The notes below the pieces were generated by a model. That model made no database searches and had not been told where the DNA came from. It saw only the letters and a list, made by a program, of their open reading frames with translations. The position numbers were made by a program, and so were the translations under genes. Below are positions 35,403 to 45,415 of a stretch of DNA of 64,000 nucleotides, in pieces. The DNA comes from an uncultured Granulosicoccus sp. (GTDB lineage: Bacteria > Pseudomonadota > Gammaproteobacteria > Granulosicoccales > Granulosicoccaceae): positions 124,001 through 188,000 of the forward strand of contig CANLXI010000001.1 in assembly GCA_947495035.1 (NCBI GenBank), in the 5' to 3' direction. The stretch's first letter is position 1, and each line of letters starts with the position of its first letter.

Positions 35403-36446
35403 CTACAGAGTGTTGTAGGCTTCGTCGTAGACCTGCATCAGCGCGGTACCATCTTCGCCGGCGCGTTCCAGATAGGCATCGCGTGCCTTGTCGAACATCA
35501 GCGCGCGCATGCTCGAGCGTTCTTCATCGCTGATTTCACGAATGTCGATATCGCTCTGACGGATGACATCGAGAGCGGCGTTCACGGCATCGGCCTTGTG
35601 ACTGCCGAGTTCGGGAATGACGGCATGAAAGGCCTCGATGATGATGGACTGGTTTTCCTCACCGATACTCTGCCACCAGCCGGGATTGAACAGCACGACA
35701 TCTTCCATGGCACCGTGATTGGATAGCACCAGATATTTCTGTACCTCGTGGAATTTCATGCGCTGGATCGTATCCAGCGGGTTTTCCTGTCCGTCGACCA
35801 CACCGGTCTGCAGGGAGGTATAGAGCTCGCCGAATGGCAGGGCAATGGCGCTGGCATTCAGGGCGTCGAACTGTTCGATCAGGATCTTCGAGTCCATGAC
35901 ACGAAATTTCTGGCCGTTGAAGGCGTCGATGCTGGCCAGCGGTTTGTTGGATGTGAAATTCTTGCGGCCGTTGGGCCAAAGCGCGATGGCCTTGACACCT
36001 TTCGCATCGAAGGAATCGAGCAGGGCTTGCCCGAAGGGACCATCACGCAGACTTTGCGCAGCAGATTCATCAGCCGGCAGCAAAAAGGGGATATCCAGAA
36101 TCGATACGGCGGCATTGAAGCCGCCGAGAAAGGCAGCCGGTGACACGGTGGCTTCCAGCGTGCCCAACTGCACGCTTTCTGTCATTTCACGTTGTCCGCC
36201 CAGTTGGCCTTGCGGGAAGATCTGGAACTCCACGGCTCCAGCAGTGCGCTCCGCTACCAGGTCGGCGACTTTCTGCAGGTGCACATGACGGGATTGCTGG
36301 TCCGATTCGAGATGGCCTATGCGAGCAGTGAAGTCGGCCGCAAGGGCGCTGCCACTGGCCATCAGGCTTGCTGCAAGAATACCGGCGGTCGAGAAGATTC
36401 CCATGGCTGCCAGTGGCCTGGACAAGAGCATCCGTCGTGTGGTCAT
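35403..36446 (-). CDS. TRAP transporter substrate-binding protein (DctP type)
   Basis: A 347-residue exported binding protein. The signal peptide (MTTRRMLLSRPLAAMG and on) ends near GSALA. The family features KVADLVAERTAGAVEFQIFPQGQLG, FRVMDSKI and GVVDGQENPLDTI are present; an Arg in the FRVM segment normally binds a substrate carboxylate. The substrate is therefore probably an organic acid. It is the first gene of a three-gene operon, with its promoter in 36447-36600. Confidence 0.92.
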   Translation of the reverse strand: MTTRRMLLSRPLAAMGIFSTAGILAASLMASGSALAADFTARIGHLESDQQSRHVHLQKVADLVAERTAGAVEFQIFPQGQLGGQREMTESVQLGTLEATVSPAAFLGGFNAAVSILDIPFLLPADESAAQSLRDGPFGQALLDSFDAKGVKAIALWPNGRKNFTSNKPLASIDAFNGQKFRVMDSKILIEQFDALNASAIALPFGELYTSLQTGVVDGQENPLDTIQRMKFHEVQKYLVLSNHGAMEDVVLFNPGWWQSIGEENQSIIIEAFHAVIPELGSHKADAVNAALDVIRQSDIDIREISDEERSSMRALMFDKARDAYLERAGEDGTALMQVYDEAYNTL

Positions 36447-36607
36447 GAGTTGCTGTTCCGAAGAGGGGCGTCGGGTAATGACTGCAGATTACCCGATGGA
36501 AGTCGTGTAGTTAACCCCTGCTACCATACCAGCGCATCGGACTATTTCAAGAGAAATATGTCATGGGTATGACAGTGATTGCCGTTCGTCACAGACCAGT
36601 CGATCGC

Positions 36608-36642
36608 TCGAATCCGCACACCGGTGTGGTGTGCGGATTCGA
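36608..36642. terminator. Strong hairpin after the RND operon
   Basis: A perfect 15-bp stem (36608-36622 with 36628-36642) and 5-nt loop lies 10 bp beyond the RND transporter stop and before the TRAP promoter. There is no T-run, but it is the longest perfect stem in the window. Confidence 0.65.
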
Positions 36643-36652
36643 GGTGGTGCAA

Positions 36653-39600
36653 TCACACGGCCTGGCCCATGACCGCCTTGCCACGGTTGACTCGCTGCAG
36701 TTCTTCGGTCAGTTGACGATTCGCCGCACCTTTGGAGGTCGAGAATCCCGCAAGCAGACGGTAGGCTACGGGAGTCAGGAACAGGGTGAAGAAGGTGGCA
36801 ATGCCCAGTCCGCCAACGATGACCCAGCCCAGGGCCGTTCTGGCTTCCGCGCCGGCACCCGATGCCAGTACCAGAGGTACGCCACCCAGTACGGTCGAGA
36901 ACAGCGTCATGGCAACAGGGCGCAATCGGATCGTGGCGGCCTGCAATGATGCCTCGGCCACGCTCATGCCTTCATCACGCAGCTGGTTGGCGAATTCGAC
37001 AATCAGAATGCCGTTCTTGGCCATGATGCCTACCAGCAGCACCAGCCCGATCTGACTGTAGACGTTCAGACTGGTGCCGGTCAGGTACAGCGCGAAGACC
37101 GCACTGGCCAGGCCGAAGGGCACCGTGAACATGATGATGAGCGCGCTGACGAAGCTCTCGAACTGCGCCGCCAGCACCAGGAACACGATGACAATGGCGA
37201 AGCCGAAGGTCAGGGCCAGGCCACTGGAGGTCTCGTTCAGGGAAGCCGCTTCAGCCAGCGGAATCAGACGCATGTCGCTCTCCAGCAGCGGTGTTGCAAT
37301 GCTCTCGAATTCCTGCATCGCGGTACGCAATGCCATCTCCGGTGTCAGACCTGCGGTGATGGTCACTGCTCGCGATCGCTCTTCACGCGGCAGGGAAGGC
37401 GCTATGGCCGACTCGGTAAGCGAGGCGATGGTGGACATCGGTACGATGCGGCCGTCGGATGTTCGCAGAAACAGATTGGCCAGATCGGTCGGGTCGTTCA
37501 CCGGCTGGGTCGTGGACAGCAACTTCACGGCCACGGCACGATCTTCGATGAACACATCGCCGATGTCACGTCCATCCAGCACCGATTGCATGGCTGCTGC
37601 CAGCCCGGTGATGTCGATGCCGAGGTCGGCAGCGCGTTCCCGGTCGATGCTGATGGAAAGCTGAGCCTGGTTGGTCTCGTAGCCCAGTTCCACCCGCCCG
37701 AAGCGCGGATCCTGTTCCAGTTGTTCGACGATGCTGTCGGCCGTGGCAGCCAGCGTCTGGTAACTGCTGCCCGCAATGGCCACTTTCAGGCCCGAGCCTG
37801 CACCGCGAATGCCCAGACTGTTGGGCTGGATGGCAAAGGCGCGCACGCCGGGAATGGTGCGCAGACCGGCGTTGATGTCATCAACGATGTCCTGCTGTGA
37901 ACGGTCTCTGTCTTCCCAGGGTTTCAGTGTCACCACCATGAAGCCGCTGTTGCTGCTGCCGCCTCGACCCGCCAGTGAGAACACGTTTTCCGCCTCGCCG
38001 TTTTCCACCAGGGGCTGCACAACGTCCTCGATCTTGCGTAGCTGGGCAGCGGTGTAGTCCAGGCTGACGCCCTGCGGTGCGGAGATGCGCAGCAGGGCAA
38101 CGGAGCGATCTTCGCGCGGAATGAGTTCCTCGGGGACCGATGCCAGAGTGAACCACGCCAGTGCTGCCATCAGCAGGCTGCCACCGACCACGAGCCAGGG
38201 CATGCGCAGGCAACCCTTGAGAACGCTGGCATACAGGTCGGCGCACAGATTGCCAAAGCGTCTGACGGGGTTGCGCGAGGCGCTCTCCTGGCTCCGCTGC
38301 GCCGCTTCTGCATTGCCTGGCACCGGTGTGTCCTTGAGCAGGCGGGAAGCCAGCATGGGGCACAGTGTCAGGGCGACCATGGATGAGATGGTGACTGCAA
38401 TGGCGAGTACGAAGCCGAACTCGCGAAACAGACCGCCAGCCTTGCCCGGCAGAAACGACAGTGGAACGAACACCGCGGCCAGTACAGCCGTGGTGGTGAT
38501 GACGGCAAAGAATACCTGACGTGTACCGATGACAGCCGCCGCCTTGGGGCCGGCACCGTCATTGCGTCGGTTGACGATGTTCTCCAGTACCACGATGGCG
38601 TCATCGACCACCATGCCGGTAGCCAGCAGCAGGGCCAGCAAGGTCAGGATGTTGATGGAAAAACCGGCAAGCCAGATACCGGCCACCGTGCCGATCAAGG
38701 CAACGGGCAGGGTGATCGCCGGGATCAGTGTGGCGCGCCAGTTGAGCAGAAAGACGTAGATGATCGAGATGACGATGGCGATGGCCAGCGAGATCGACAG
38801 CAGGACTTCCTTGATGGAGCCACGAATGAACACGGCATCATCACTGGTGACACGGACTTCCATGCCTTCAGGCAGACTCTGGTTGAGGCGCTCGGTGACG
38901 GCTCTTACACTGTCGGATATCTCCAGCGTATTGGAGCCGGCCTGACGAATGATACCCATGCCGATACCGGTGCGGCCATTGGCGCGTAGGGAACTGGAAC
39001 CGATGTCGGCGCCCAGCGTTACCGTGGCGATATCCCCGATGCGGGTGCGTTCATCGATCAGCAGTGTCTCGAACTCGGCGGCTGAATTCACGGTAGCCGT
39101 GGCCCGTACAGACAGATCCTGAGTATCACTGGAGAGCGAACCTGCCGGCGTATCGAAGGCGGCATCCTCCAGTGCCCCGGCCAGGTCTGCGATGCTCAGA
39201 CCGCGACTGGCCAGTTTCGTCTGGTCCACATCCACTCGAAATACCTGCTCTCGATCGCCATAGACCTGGACATCGGCAACGCCGTTGACCGCCGTGTAGT
39301 TGTCGACGATCTGGTTCTCGACGATGATGGTCATCTCCTCGGCACTCAGTCGGTCCGAGGTGACGGCCAGGCGCATGACCGCCTCGGCATCACTGTCCGC
39401 CTTGACGATACGTGGATCGTCGACATCCTCCGGCAAGTCGCGTGACACCCGCGCAATGGCATCGCGCATGTCGGAGGCGGCAACGTCCAGATCGGTTGAT
39501 TCCTTGAAGTCAACGGTCACCCGGCTACTGCCGAACGAGGAGGAGGAGGAAATGGACTGCACGCCCGGTACCCGCCCCGCGGCAGATTCGATCACGGCGG

Positions 39601-39853
39601 TTACCTCGCGATCGATGGTCTCCGGTGACGCACCGGAGTAGGTGGTGGTCACGCTGATGACGGGGCTGTCGACAGCCGGCAGTTCACGAATTTCCACACC
39701 GACGATGGCAGCGAGACCGGCGACAATGACCAGCAGGCTCAGTACGGTGGACAGTACCGGTCGGCGTACGAACAGAGAGGTGAAGTCATTCTTGCTGGAT
39801 GTCAGTGAGCTGTCATCCGATGGCGTCAATTGCCCTTGCGTGTCGTTGCTCAT
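36653..39853 (-). CDS. RND-family efflux pump inner-membrane transporter (HAE-1 type)
   Basis: A 1066-residue transporter with the RND layout: helix 1 (FVRRPVLSTVLSLLVIVAG), large porter domain, helices 2-6, second porter domain and last six helices. The proton-relay Asp pair is seen in GMVVDDAIVVLENI of helix 4. It exports drugs, detergents or metabolites using the proton gradient, in complex with the 39850-41073 adaptor and an outer-membrane channel encoded elsewhere. The start overlaps the adaptor stop (ATGA). No outer-membrane gene or TetR-type regulator accompanies it. Confidence 0.93.
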   Translation of the reverse strand: MSNDTQGQLTPSDDSSLTSSKNDFTSLFVRRPVLSTVLSLLVIVAGLAAIVGVEIRELPAVDSPVISVTTTYSGASPETIDREVTAVIESAAGRVPGVQSISSSSSFGSSRVTVDFKESTDLDVAASDMRDAIARVSRDLPEDVDDPRIVKADSDAEAVMRLAVTSDRLSAEEMTIIVENQIVDNYTAVNGVADVQVYGDREQVFRVDVDQTKLASRGLSIADLAGALEDAAFDTPAGSLSSDTQDLSVRATATVNSAAEFETLLIDERTRIGDIATVTLGADIGSSSLRANGRTGIGMGIIRQAGSNTLEISDSVRAVTERLNQSLPEGMEVRVTSDDAVFIRGSIKEVLLSISLAIAIVISIIYVFLLNWRATLIPAITLPVALIGTVAGIWLAGFSINILTLLALLLATGMVVDDAIVVLENIVNRRNDGAGPKAAAVIGTRQVFFAVITTTAVLAAVFVPLSFLPGKAGGLFREFGFVLAIAVTISSMVALTLCPMLASRLLKDTPVPGNAEAAQRSQESASRNPVRRFGNLCADLYASVLKGCLRMPWLVVGGSLLMAALAWFTLASVPEELIPREDRSVALLRISAPQGVSLDYTAAQLRKIEDVVQPLVENGEAENVFSLAGRGGSSNSGFMVVTLKPWEDRDRSQQDIVDDINAGLRTIPGVRAFAIQPNSLGIRGAGSGLKVAIAGSSYQTLAATADSIVEQLEQDPRFGRVELGYETNQAQLSISIDRERAADLGIDITGLAAAMQSVLDGRDIGDVFIEDRAVAVKLLSTTQPVNDPTDLANLFLRTSDGRIVPMSTIASLTESAIAPSLPREERSRAVTITAGLTPEMALRTAMQEFESIATPLLESDMRLIPLAEAASLNETSSGLALTFGFAIVIVFLVLAAQFESFVSALIIMFTVPFGLASAVFALYLTGTSLNVYSQIGLVLLVGIMAKNGILIVEFANQLRDEGMSVAEASLQAATIRLRPVAMTLFSTVLGGVPLVLASGAGAEARTALGWVIVGGLGIATFFTLFLTPVAYRLLAGFSTSKGAANRQLTEELQRVNRGKAVMGQAV

Positions 39854-41073
39854 GGTTGTGCAGCCTGTGTCGTGGCAGCGTCGGCTGAAGCTGTGCTCTG
39901 TCCCGATGCCGGCTGGCTGCCGGGGCCCTGTCCGCCAGGCGCATTGCGCGGGGCACCCTGCTTGCGTATCCGGGAGCCGGGGCGCAAGGTCAGCAGACCT
40001 TCTGTAATCACTTCATCGCCTGCGGCCAGTTCACTGGCCACCAGCACCGACTCGGGGTTGCGTTGTATGATCTTCACCGGAACGCGCTCAGCCTTGTCCT
40101 CGCTGGCTCGCCATACGAAGGAGCCGGTGGAATCCCACTGGATGGCCAGAGGGTCGACAGCCGGGTAGGTCTCGCCATTGAATGCCAGAGACAGGTTGAA
40201 CGACATGCCGGGTCGCAGGGTGTCACTCTGGTTGTCCAGTTGCGCCTCGACTGGCAGGGTTCGGCTGTCACTTTCGACACGACTGCTGATACCGGTGATG
40301 AGACCCTGGTGAACGCGTGAGGGGTTGGCTTGAGCCGTGGCCTCGATAGCCTGGCCAACCGCTATCTGGTTGGCGAATCGTTCAGGCACCCAGAATTCGA
40401 GCACGATGGTTTCACGGTTGTCGATCGTGACGATTTCGGTCTGTGTTGTGACATAGTTTCCAGAGTCCACAGCAACCAGTCCGACGATGCCGTCGATGGG
40501 GGCGGTGATCTTTCTGCGAGCCAGTGCCAGCTCCGCTTCACGCAGCGCCAGATTGGCGTCGGCCAGATCGGCGCGGCTTCTGATCAGTTCCGCCTCCGTC
40601 GTGGTGCGAGTGCGATAGAGTTGTGCCAGGCGAGCCTCATCCACAGCTGCATTTTCGGCGGTACGTGCGGCACGGTCTCGGGCGAGACTCTGTTCATCGT
40701 CATCGAGCAGGGCCAGCACATCTCCCTTGCTGACCCGCTGGCCGGACTTCACCAGTACATCGGTCAGCAGGCCACTGGACAAGGGAACGACGCTGACCGA
40801 AGCGAGTGCCTTGCCGCTGCCGACAGCCTTCAGTCGATCATTGATGACGGCGTCCACCACCGGCCGCACAACGACCAGTGCTGCCGACGGACCTCTGCCA
40901 CCAGGGCCGCCTCCACCGGCTCGACCACCCGGACCCGCTTGCGCCGTTTGCGCCCCATCGGAGGGCGTCGTGCCCTGAGACTGGGACCACCAGTAAGCTG
41001 CGGCCGCAACAACGACTATCACGGCCAGGCCGCCGAATTTCCAGGATTTCATGCTGGTGAAAATCTCATGCAT
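39850..41073 (-). CDS. RND efflux periplasmic adaptor (membrane fusion protein)
   Basis: A 407-residue adaptor with one N-terminal membrane anchor (FGGLAVIVVVAAAAYWW), then a Gly/Pro-rich linker, lipoyl halves (VSVVPLSSGLLTDVLVKSGQRVSKGDVLALLDD and KITAPIDGIVG in outline), a coiled-coil hairpin and a beta-barrel. The C-terminus is rich in Gly, Ala and Gln. ATG 41073 is taken as start; ATG 41052, just before the anchor, is equally possible. It bridges the RND pump to the outer membrane. It is divergent from the alkaline phosphatase at 41226. Confidence 0.88.
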   Translation of the reverse strand: MHEIFTSMKSWKFGGLAVIVVVAAAAYWWSQSQGTTPSDGAQTAQAGPGGRAGGGGPGGRGPSAALVVVRPVVDAVINDRLKAVGSGKALASVSVVPLSSGLLTDVLVKSGQRVSKGDVLALLDDDEQSLARDRAARTAENAAVDEARLAQLYRTRTTTEAELIRSRADLADANLALREAELALARRKITAPIDGIVGLVAVDSGNYVTTQTEIVTIDNRETIVLEFWVPERFANQIAVGQAIEATAQANPSRVHQGLITGISSRVESDSRTLPVEAQLDNQSDTLRPGMSFNLSLAFNGETYPAVDPLAIQWDSTGSFVWRASEDKAERVPVKIIQRNPESVLVASELAAGDEVITEGLLTLRPGSRIRKQGAPRNAPGGQGPGSQPASGQSTASADAATTQAAQP

Positions 41074-41100
41074 TTTTTGAAGATCATGACAAAACTCGCC

Positions 41101-41117
41101 CTTGTAAATGTAACAAG
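41101..41117. promoter_or_regulatory. Inverted repeat upstream of the RND adaptor gene
   Basis: CTTGT (41101-41105) and ACAAG (41113-41117) form an inverted repeat 28 bp upstream of the adaptor start. The layout resembles TetR-type operators found before efflux genes. Arms are only 5 bp, so it may be chance. Confidence 0.2.
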
Positions 41118-41163
41118 TTGTATTTGACACAATGGGGCCGCTCCCCGCGGCTTTGACAATCAG

Positions 41164-41181
41164 CCGTCACGATAGTTTCAT
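41164..41181 (+). promoter_or_regulatory. Candidate Pho box before the first alkaline phosphatase
   Basis: CCGTCAC (41164-41170) and GTTTCAT (41175-41181) match the 7-4-7 layout of PhoB sites (consensus CTGTCAT halves) at 10 of 14 positions. It lies 45 bp before the start codon of an alkaline phosphatase, the classic Pho target. No good -10 element follows at the usual distance, which weakens it. Confidence 0.35.
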
Positions 41182-41225
41182 TTGCAGCAGGCAGACTCCG
41201 TGCACACCCAGGCAGCACCGGTATC

Positions 41226-42842
41226 ATGAAAAGCAGATTATCAATGGCTACGTGCATCAGCACCTTCGCCACGGTATTGACGTTATCCACGCAGGCCCAT
41301 GCACAGGCCGTACCCGCGGGCCAGGCCAACAGTGCCTGGTTCACCGATGCTCAGGCCGTGCAATTGCAGCGTCTGCAGCGACAATCCAACGGCAGCGCCA
41401 GGAACGTCATTCTGTTCGTCGGAGACGGCATGGGCGTATCGACGCTGACCGCAGCCAGAATCCTGGCAGGACAACGTGAGGGTCAACCCGGGGAAGAGGG
41501 GTATCTGAGTTTTGAACGATTCCCCTACACCTCGCTGGTAAAGACCTACAACGTCGATGCACAGACTCCCGATTCCGCCGGCACCATGACCGCGATGATT
41601 TCCGGTATCAAGACCGATGTCGGCGTCATCGGCGTGGATGAGGACATCGTGCGCGGCGACTGCTCGACGGTGTCCGGCAATGAAGTGGTGACGGCGCTCG
41701 AACTGGCCGAACTCAAGGGGCTTGCCACCGGCATCATCAGTACGGCTCGCATTACGCATGCCACACCTGCAGCTACCTATGCCAAGTCGGCTGATCGGAA
41801 CTGGGAAGATATCTCGGACATGCCGGAAGAGGCCGTTGCAGCGGGTTGCGAGGATATCGCCTCGCAGCTGATCAATTTCGAAGCGAATCTGGAAGCCCGT
41901 TTCACCGCTGCCGATGTCGATGGTCTGGAGGTCGTCTTCGGCGGTGGCCGTCGGCATTTTCTGCCCAAGGATGCATCAGCCAACAGTGCGGATGCCGCCA
42001 GTGAGGTGGAGGGTGATCGTAGTGATGAGCGCAACCTGATCGATGAGTGGGCGGCACAGTACCCGGCAGGCAGCTACGTTTTCGACCAGGCCGGTTTTGA
42101 TGCCCTGGATGATTCTGCAACTCCGGTACTGGGTTTGTTCAATGAATCCCATATGCAATACGAGGCGGACCGCGGCAACGATATCGCTGGCGAGCCTTCG
42201 CTGAGTCAGATGACCGACAAGGCCATCAGTCTGCTCAAGCAGAATGAGGCAGGCTTCTTCCTCACGGTGGAATCAGGTCGGATCGATCATGCTCACCATG
42301 CCGGCAATGCCTACAACGCCTTGAATGACACGATCGAACTGTCCAATGCAGTCCGGGCAGCCTACGAGGCCACTGATCCGAACGACACACTGATCCTGGT
42401 AACGGCGGATCATGGTCATGTCTTCACCATCGCGGGGTATCCGAAACGCGGTAATCCGATTCTGGGCAAGGTGGTCGCGGTAGGCGAGACCGAGCCAACG
42501 CTGGCAGATGATGGTTTTCCCTATACCACTCTGGGCTACAGCAACGGACTGGGATTTCGTGATCTGGGGGCCGAGACCGATGCGGATGCCGGCTACAGCC
42601 TGGACGGTGCCGCCGGTCGACAGGACCTCAGCGCGGTGGACACGCTGACACCGGGTTTCCATCAGGAGGCTCTGATTCCTCTGGGCTCCGAAACTCACGC
42701 CGGTGAAGATGTCGCCCTGCATGCAACGGGTCCGGGCGCGTATCGCGTCAATGGTGTGATCGAGCAGAACCTCATCTTTCATGTCATCGATCAGGCTCTG
42801 GATCTGAGTACCCAGAGTTTTCCATCCAGCGTCAGCAACTGA
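41226..42842 (+). CDS. Alkaline phosphatase, PhoA type (copy 1)
   Basis: A 538-residue exported enzyme with signal peptide ending near AHAQA. Visible active-site elements: metal-binding Asp67 in DGMG, the phosphorylated Ser117 in TPDSAGT, ITHATPAA, the ESGRIDHAHHAGN metal site, DHGH and the late ETHAGED histidine. It hydrolyses phosphate monoesters in the periplasm. It is clearly homologous to the next gene over its whole length. The two are 25 bp apart and probably co-transcribed. The ribosome site is weak. Confidence 0.93.
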   Translation: MKSRLSMATCISTFATVLTLSTQAHAQAVPAGQANSAWFTDAQAVQLQRLQRQSNGSARNVILFVGDGMGVSTLTAARILAGQREGQPGEEGYLSFERFPYTSLVKTYNVDAQTPDSAGTMTAMISGIKTDVGVIGVDEDIVRGDCSTVSGNEVVTALELAELKGLATGIISTARITHATPAATYAKSADRNWEDISDMPEEAVAAGCEDIASQLINFEANLEARFTAADVDGLEVVFGGGRRHFLPKDASANSADAASEVEGDRSDERNLIDEWAAQYPAGSYVFDQAGFDALDDSATPVLGLFNESHMQYEADRGNDIAGEPSLSQMTDKAISLLKQNEAGFFLTVESGRIDHAHHAGNAYNALNDTIELSNAVRAAYEATDPNDTLILVTADHGHVFTIAGYPKRGNPILGKVVAVGETEPTLADDGFPYTTLGYSNGLGFRDLGAETDADAGYSLDGAAGRQDLSAVDTLTPGFHQEALIPLGSETHAGEDVALHATGPGAYRVNGVIEQNLIFHVIDQALDLSTQSFPSSVSN

Positions 42843-42867
42843 ACCGATACACAGGATATAGAAGACA

Positions 42868-44514
42868 ATGACTATTCGATTGATCACCCTGTCCCTGTTG
42901 GCAGCGATGACTCTGGCAGCCTGCAGCGATGATGATGACCCTGTGCAACAGGACGATGCGACCGGGGATGCGGCCCTGTTGAGCAATACCACCAGCAATG
43001 ACTGGTTCGTGCAGGCGGCAGCCAGCATTGCCGATGCGCAGGACTACGCAGAGACTCGCGGTGCCGCGAAGAATGTCATCCTGTTTGTCGGCGACGGCAT
43101 GGGCATTTCCACCGTGACAGCTGCACGCATTCTGGAAGGGCAGCAGCGTGGTGAGCAGGGAGAGGACAATACGCTCAGCTTCGGCAACATGCCGTTTGTC
43201 GGCCTTGCCAAGACCTATAACGTTGATGCTCAGACTCCGGATTCGGCCGGCACCATGTCGGCATTGATGAGCGGCGTGAAGACGGATGTCGGTGTCATCG
43301 GTGTCGGTGAAGATGTGGTGCGCGGCGATTGCTCCAGTGTTGCAGGCAACGAGCTGGTCACGGCGCTGGAGCTGGCTGAAATGGCCGGCATGTCTACCGG
43401 CGTGGTATCCACGGCGCGTATAACCCATGCGACCCCGGCGGCAACGTATGCCAAGTCGGCGGATCGCAACTGGGAAGACGTCTCGGACATGCCAGAGGAG
43501 GCGGCGACAGTCTGCGAGGACATCGCCTCACAGATGATCAATTTCGAAGCGCGGCTGGAAGGACGTTACGACGGTCTGGATGTTGATGGCATTGAAGTCA
43601 TGTTCGGCGGCGGACGGCGCCATTTCCTTCCCAGGGATGCCAGTTTCAACAGCCCGGATGCCAGCAGTGAGGTCGAAGGTGATCGCACCGATGAGCGCGA
43701 TCTGACGGCGGAATGGAAGGCGCTGTATACCGATGGCAACTATGTCATGGACCAGGCGGGATTCGATGCCATCGATCCCGAAGTGACACCGCATGTACTG
43801 GGACTGTTCAACGAGTCGCACATGCAGTACGAGGCCGACCGCGGCAATGATATTGCCGGTGAGCCGAGCCTGTCCGAAATGACCGAGAAGGCCATTGCCA
43901 TACTGGACAACAACGACAAGGGCTTTTTTCTGAGTGTCGAATCAGGCCGTATCGATCATGCTCACCACGCAGGTAATGCCTCCGGAGCGCTGACCGAGAC
44001 GATCGAGTTTGCTGCTGCCGTCCAGGCTGCCATGGACGTCACTGACCCGGCTGACACGCTGATCATCGTGACCGCTGATCACAGCCATGTATTCACGATT
44101 GCCGGTTACCCGAAGCGGGGCAATCCGATTCTGGGCAAGGTGGTGTCGGTTGGATCCGATGAACCGGCTCTGGCAGCCGACGATATGCCGTACACCACGC
44201 TGGGGTATGCCAACGGACTCGGTTTTCGCGATCTGCAATCCGAAACAGATGCAGACGCCGGCTACGGTCTGCCTGCAGCCAATGGTCGTCAGGATCTGAC
44301 ACTGGTGGATACCACGGCACCCGGGTTTCATCAGGAAGCACTGATCCCGCTGGGCTCGGAGACACATGCCGGTGAAGATGTCGGTATCTACTCGCAAGGT
44401 CCGGCCGCTTCGCTGCTCACCGGTACACTGGAGCAGAACCAGATCTTTCATGCAATGGACTTTGCAGCGGATCTGATCGGCAAGGCCAATACGGCACTGG
44501 GTGTCATCAATTGA
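42868..44514 (+). CDS. Alkaline phosphatase, PhoA type, lipoprotein (copy 2)
   Basis: A 548-residue paralogue of the preceding protein with the same DGMG, TPDSAGT, ITHATPAA, ESGRIDHAHHAGN and ETHAGED elements. Its N-terminus differs: a lipobox LAAC (Cys19) followed by an Asp-rich stretch (SDDDD). It should therefore be lipid-anchored, and Asp after the Cys favours inner-membrane retention if E. coli-type sorting rules hold. Tandem duplication has thus produced a soluble periplasmic form and a tethered form. The stop overlaps the next start. Confidence 0.93.
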   Translation: MTIRLITLSLLAAMTLAACSDDDDPVQQDDATGDAALLSNTTSNDWFVQAAASIADAQDYAETRGAAKNVILFVGDGMGISTVTAARILEGQQRGEQGEDNTLSFGNMPFVGLAKTYNVDAQTPDSAGTMSALMSGVKTDVGVIGVGEDVVRGDCSSVAGNELVTALELAEMAGMSTGVVSTARITHATPAATYAKSADRNWEDVSDMPEEAATVCEDIASQMINFEARLEGRYDGLDVDGIEVMFGGGRRHFLPRDASFNSPDASSEVEGDRTDERDLTAEWKALYTDGNYVMDQAGFDAIDPEVTPHVLGLFNESHMQYEADRGNDIAGEPSLSEMTEKAIAILDNNDKGFFLSVESGRIDHAHHAGNASGALTETIEFAAAVQAAMDVTDPADTLIIVTADHSHVFTIAGYPKRGNPILGKVVSVGSDEPALAADDMPYTTLGYANGLGFRDLQSETDADAGYGLPAANGRQDLTLVDTTAPGFHQEALIPLGSETHAGEDVGIYSQGPAASLLTGTLEQNQIFHAMDFAADLIGKANTALGVIN

Positions 44515-45314
44515 GCGGCCTGATTCATTCGCGGACTCTGTCTGCTCTGGCGGCCGGTACGGCCCTGCTTCTGGGGTTCATCTCACCGCGTGCCGTGCTG
44601 GCCGATGAATCCCAGGTGTCGTGTGATGCGCTCCGCGAGGCTCTGGGAGCCAGCTATACGATATCGTCCAATGGCCGGCAGGACGTGAGCCTGGATTTCT
44701 GGCGAGCGGGCAATCAGGTGATGTACCACTACCCTGACAGGGATGTGGCTGATCAGTGGACACGGACCCGCAACGGGTATCTGAAGCCGGTGCGTTATTT
44801 CACTGCTGACGAAAGAGCCATCGAGTACGATGCCTTCGATATCAACGGTGGCAAGGGGTCGAAGGATTGGGAGTCACGATCACGCTGGATCAGCCAGGAC
44901 CGTCTGGATTCGATGCAGCTGATGGGGTCGGAAGGGGAAGGTTGCCTGAGAACCGAAACCTATGAAGTCACCCCGACGGATCGGATGGGCAAGCCTTTGC
45001 CGTTCTCGAAAACCAGCCTGACATGGTTGCCGGAATTGCAACTGGTGGAACGCTATCTGGTGCGTAGCACCGATTCACTGGGGCAGCGCCGCATCACCCA
45101 GTGGCGCATGGATGAACTGAAGACCGACAAGGCGTTGGTGCAACGCTCGTTGCAAGCCTTCGATGATTTTGCCGCAACGGACTATGCCGATGTCGGTGAC
45201 AATGAGTCCGACCCCTTTCTGATGAAGATGATCAGGTTGGGATTCGTGCAACACGGTGCATCGGGATTCTACAATGCCGACGGTTCCCCGCTGTCTGGCG
45301 GGCACGTTCACTGA
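44511..45314 (+). CDS. Exported protein of unknown function, coupled to alkaline phosphatase
   Basis: A 267-residue protein not recognised. It starts with TTG at 44511, overlapping the phosphatase stop (TTGA), and no ATG is available nearby. Residues 1-31 look like a signal peptide (ALAAGTALLLGFISPRAVLA). The mature part is rich in Trp, Tyr and charged residues (DVSLDFWRAGNQVMYHY, KDWESRSRWIS) with a predicted beta-rich pattern, two Cys (near residues 38 and 144), and a His-containing end (GGHVH). Translational coupling suggests a role linked to phosphatase function or phosphate scavenging. Confidence 0.7.
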   Translation: MSGLIHSRTLSALAAGTALLLGFISPRAVLADESQVSCDALREALGASYTISSNGRQDVSLDFWRAGNQVMYHYPDRDVADQWTRTRNGYLKPVRYFTADERAIEYDAFDINGGKGSKDWESRSRWISQDRLDSMQLMGSEGEGCLRTETYEVTPTDRMGKPLPFSKTSLTWLPELQLVERYLVRSTDSLGQRRITQWRMDELKTDKALVQRSLQAFDDFAATDYADVGDNESDPFLMKMIRLGFVQHGASGFYNADGSPLSGGHVH

Positions 45315-45397
45315 TTCGATCCGGCCGTTCGAGCGTCATTGCCTCAATGCTCCAGCGGCCTTGACATCGTTTTTGTTTCCTATCCGGTATGCGAGTT

Positions 45398-45415
45398 GTT
45401 ACAGCAATGTGACAG
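45398..45415 (-). promoter_or_regulatory. Possible Pho box, minus orientation
   Basis: Read on the minus strand, CTGTCAC-attg-CTGTAAC matches the PhoB half-site layout at 11 of 14 positions. It lies 150 bp before the hydrolase gene but points the other way, where no gene starts. Function is doubtful. Confidence 0.2.

Noticed and set aside
45361-45393. Sigma-70 promoter with TTGACA at 45361
   Set aside because: The -35 is perfect but no acceptable -10 occurs at 16-18 bp spacing.
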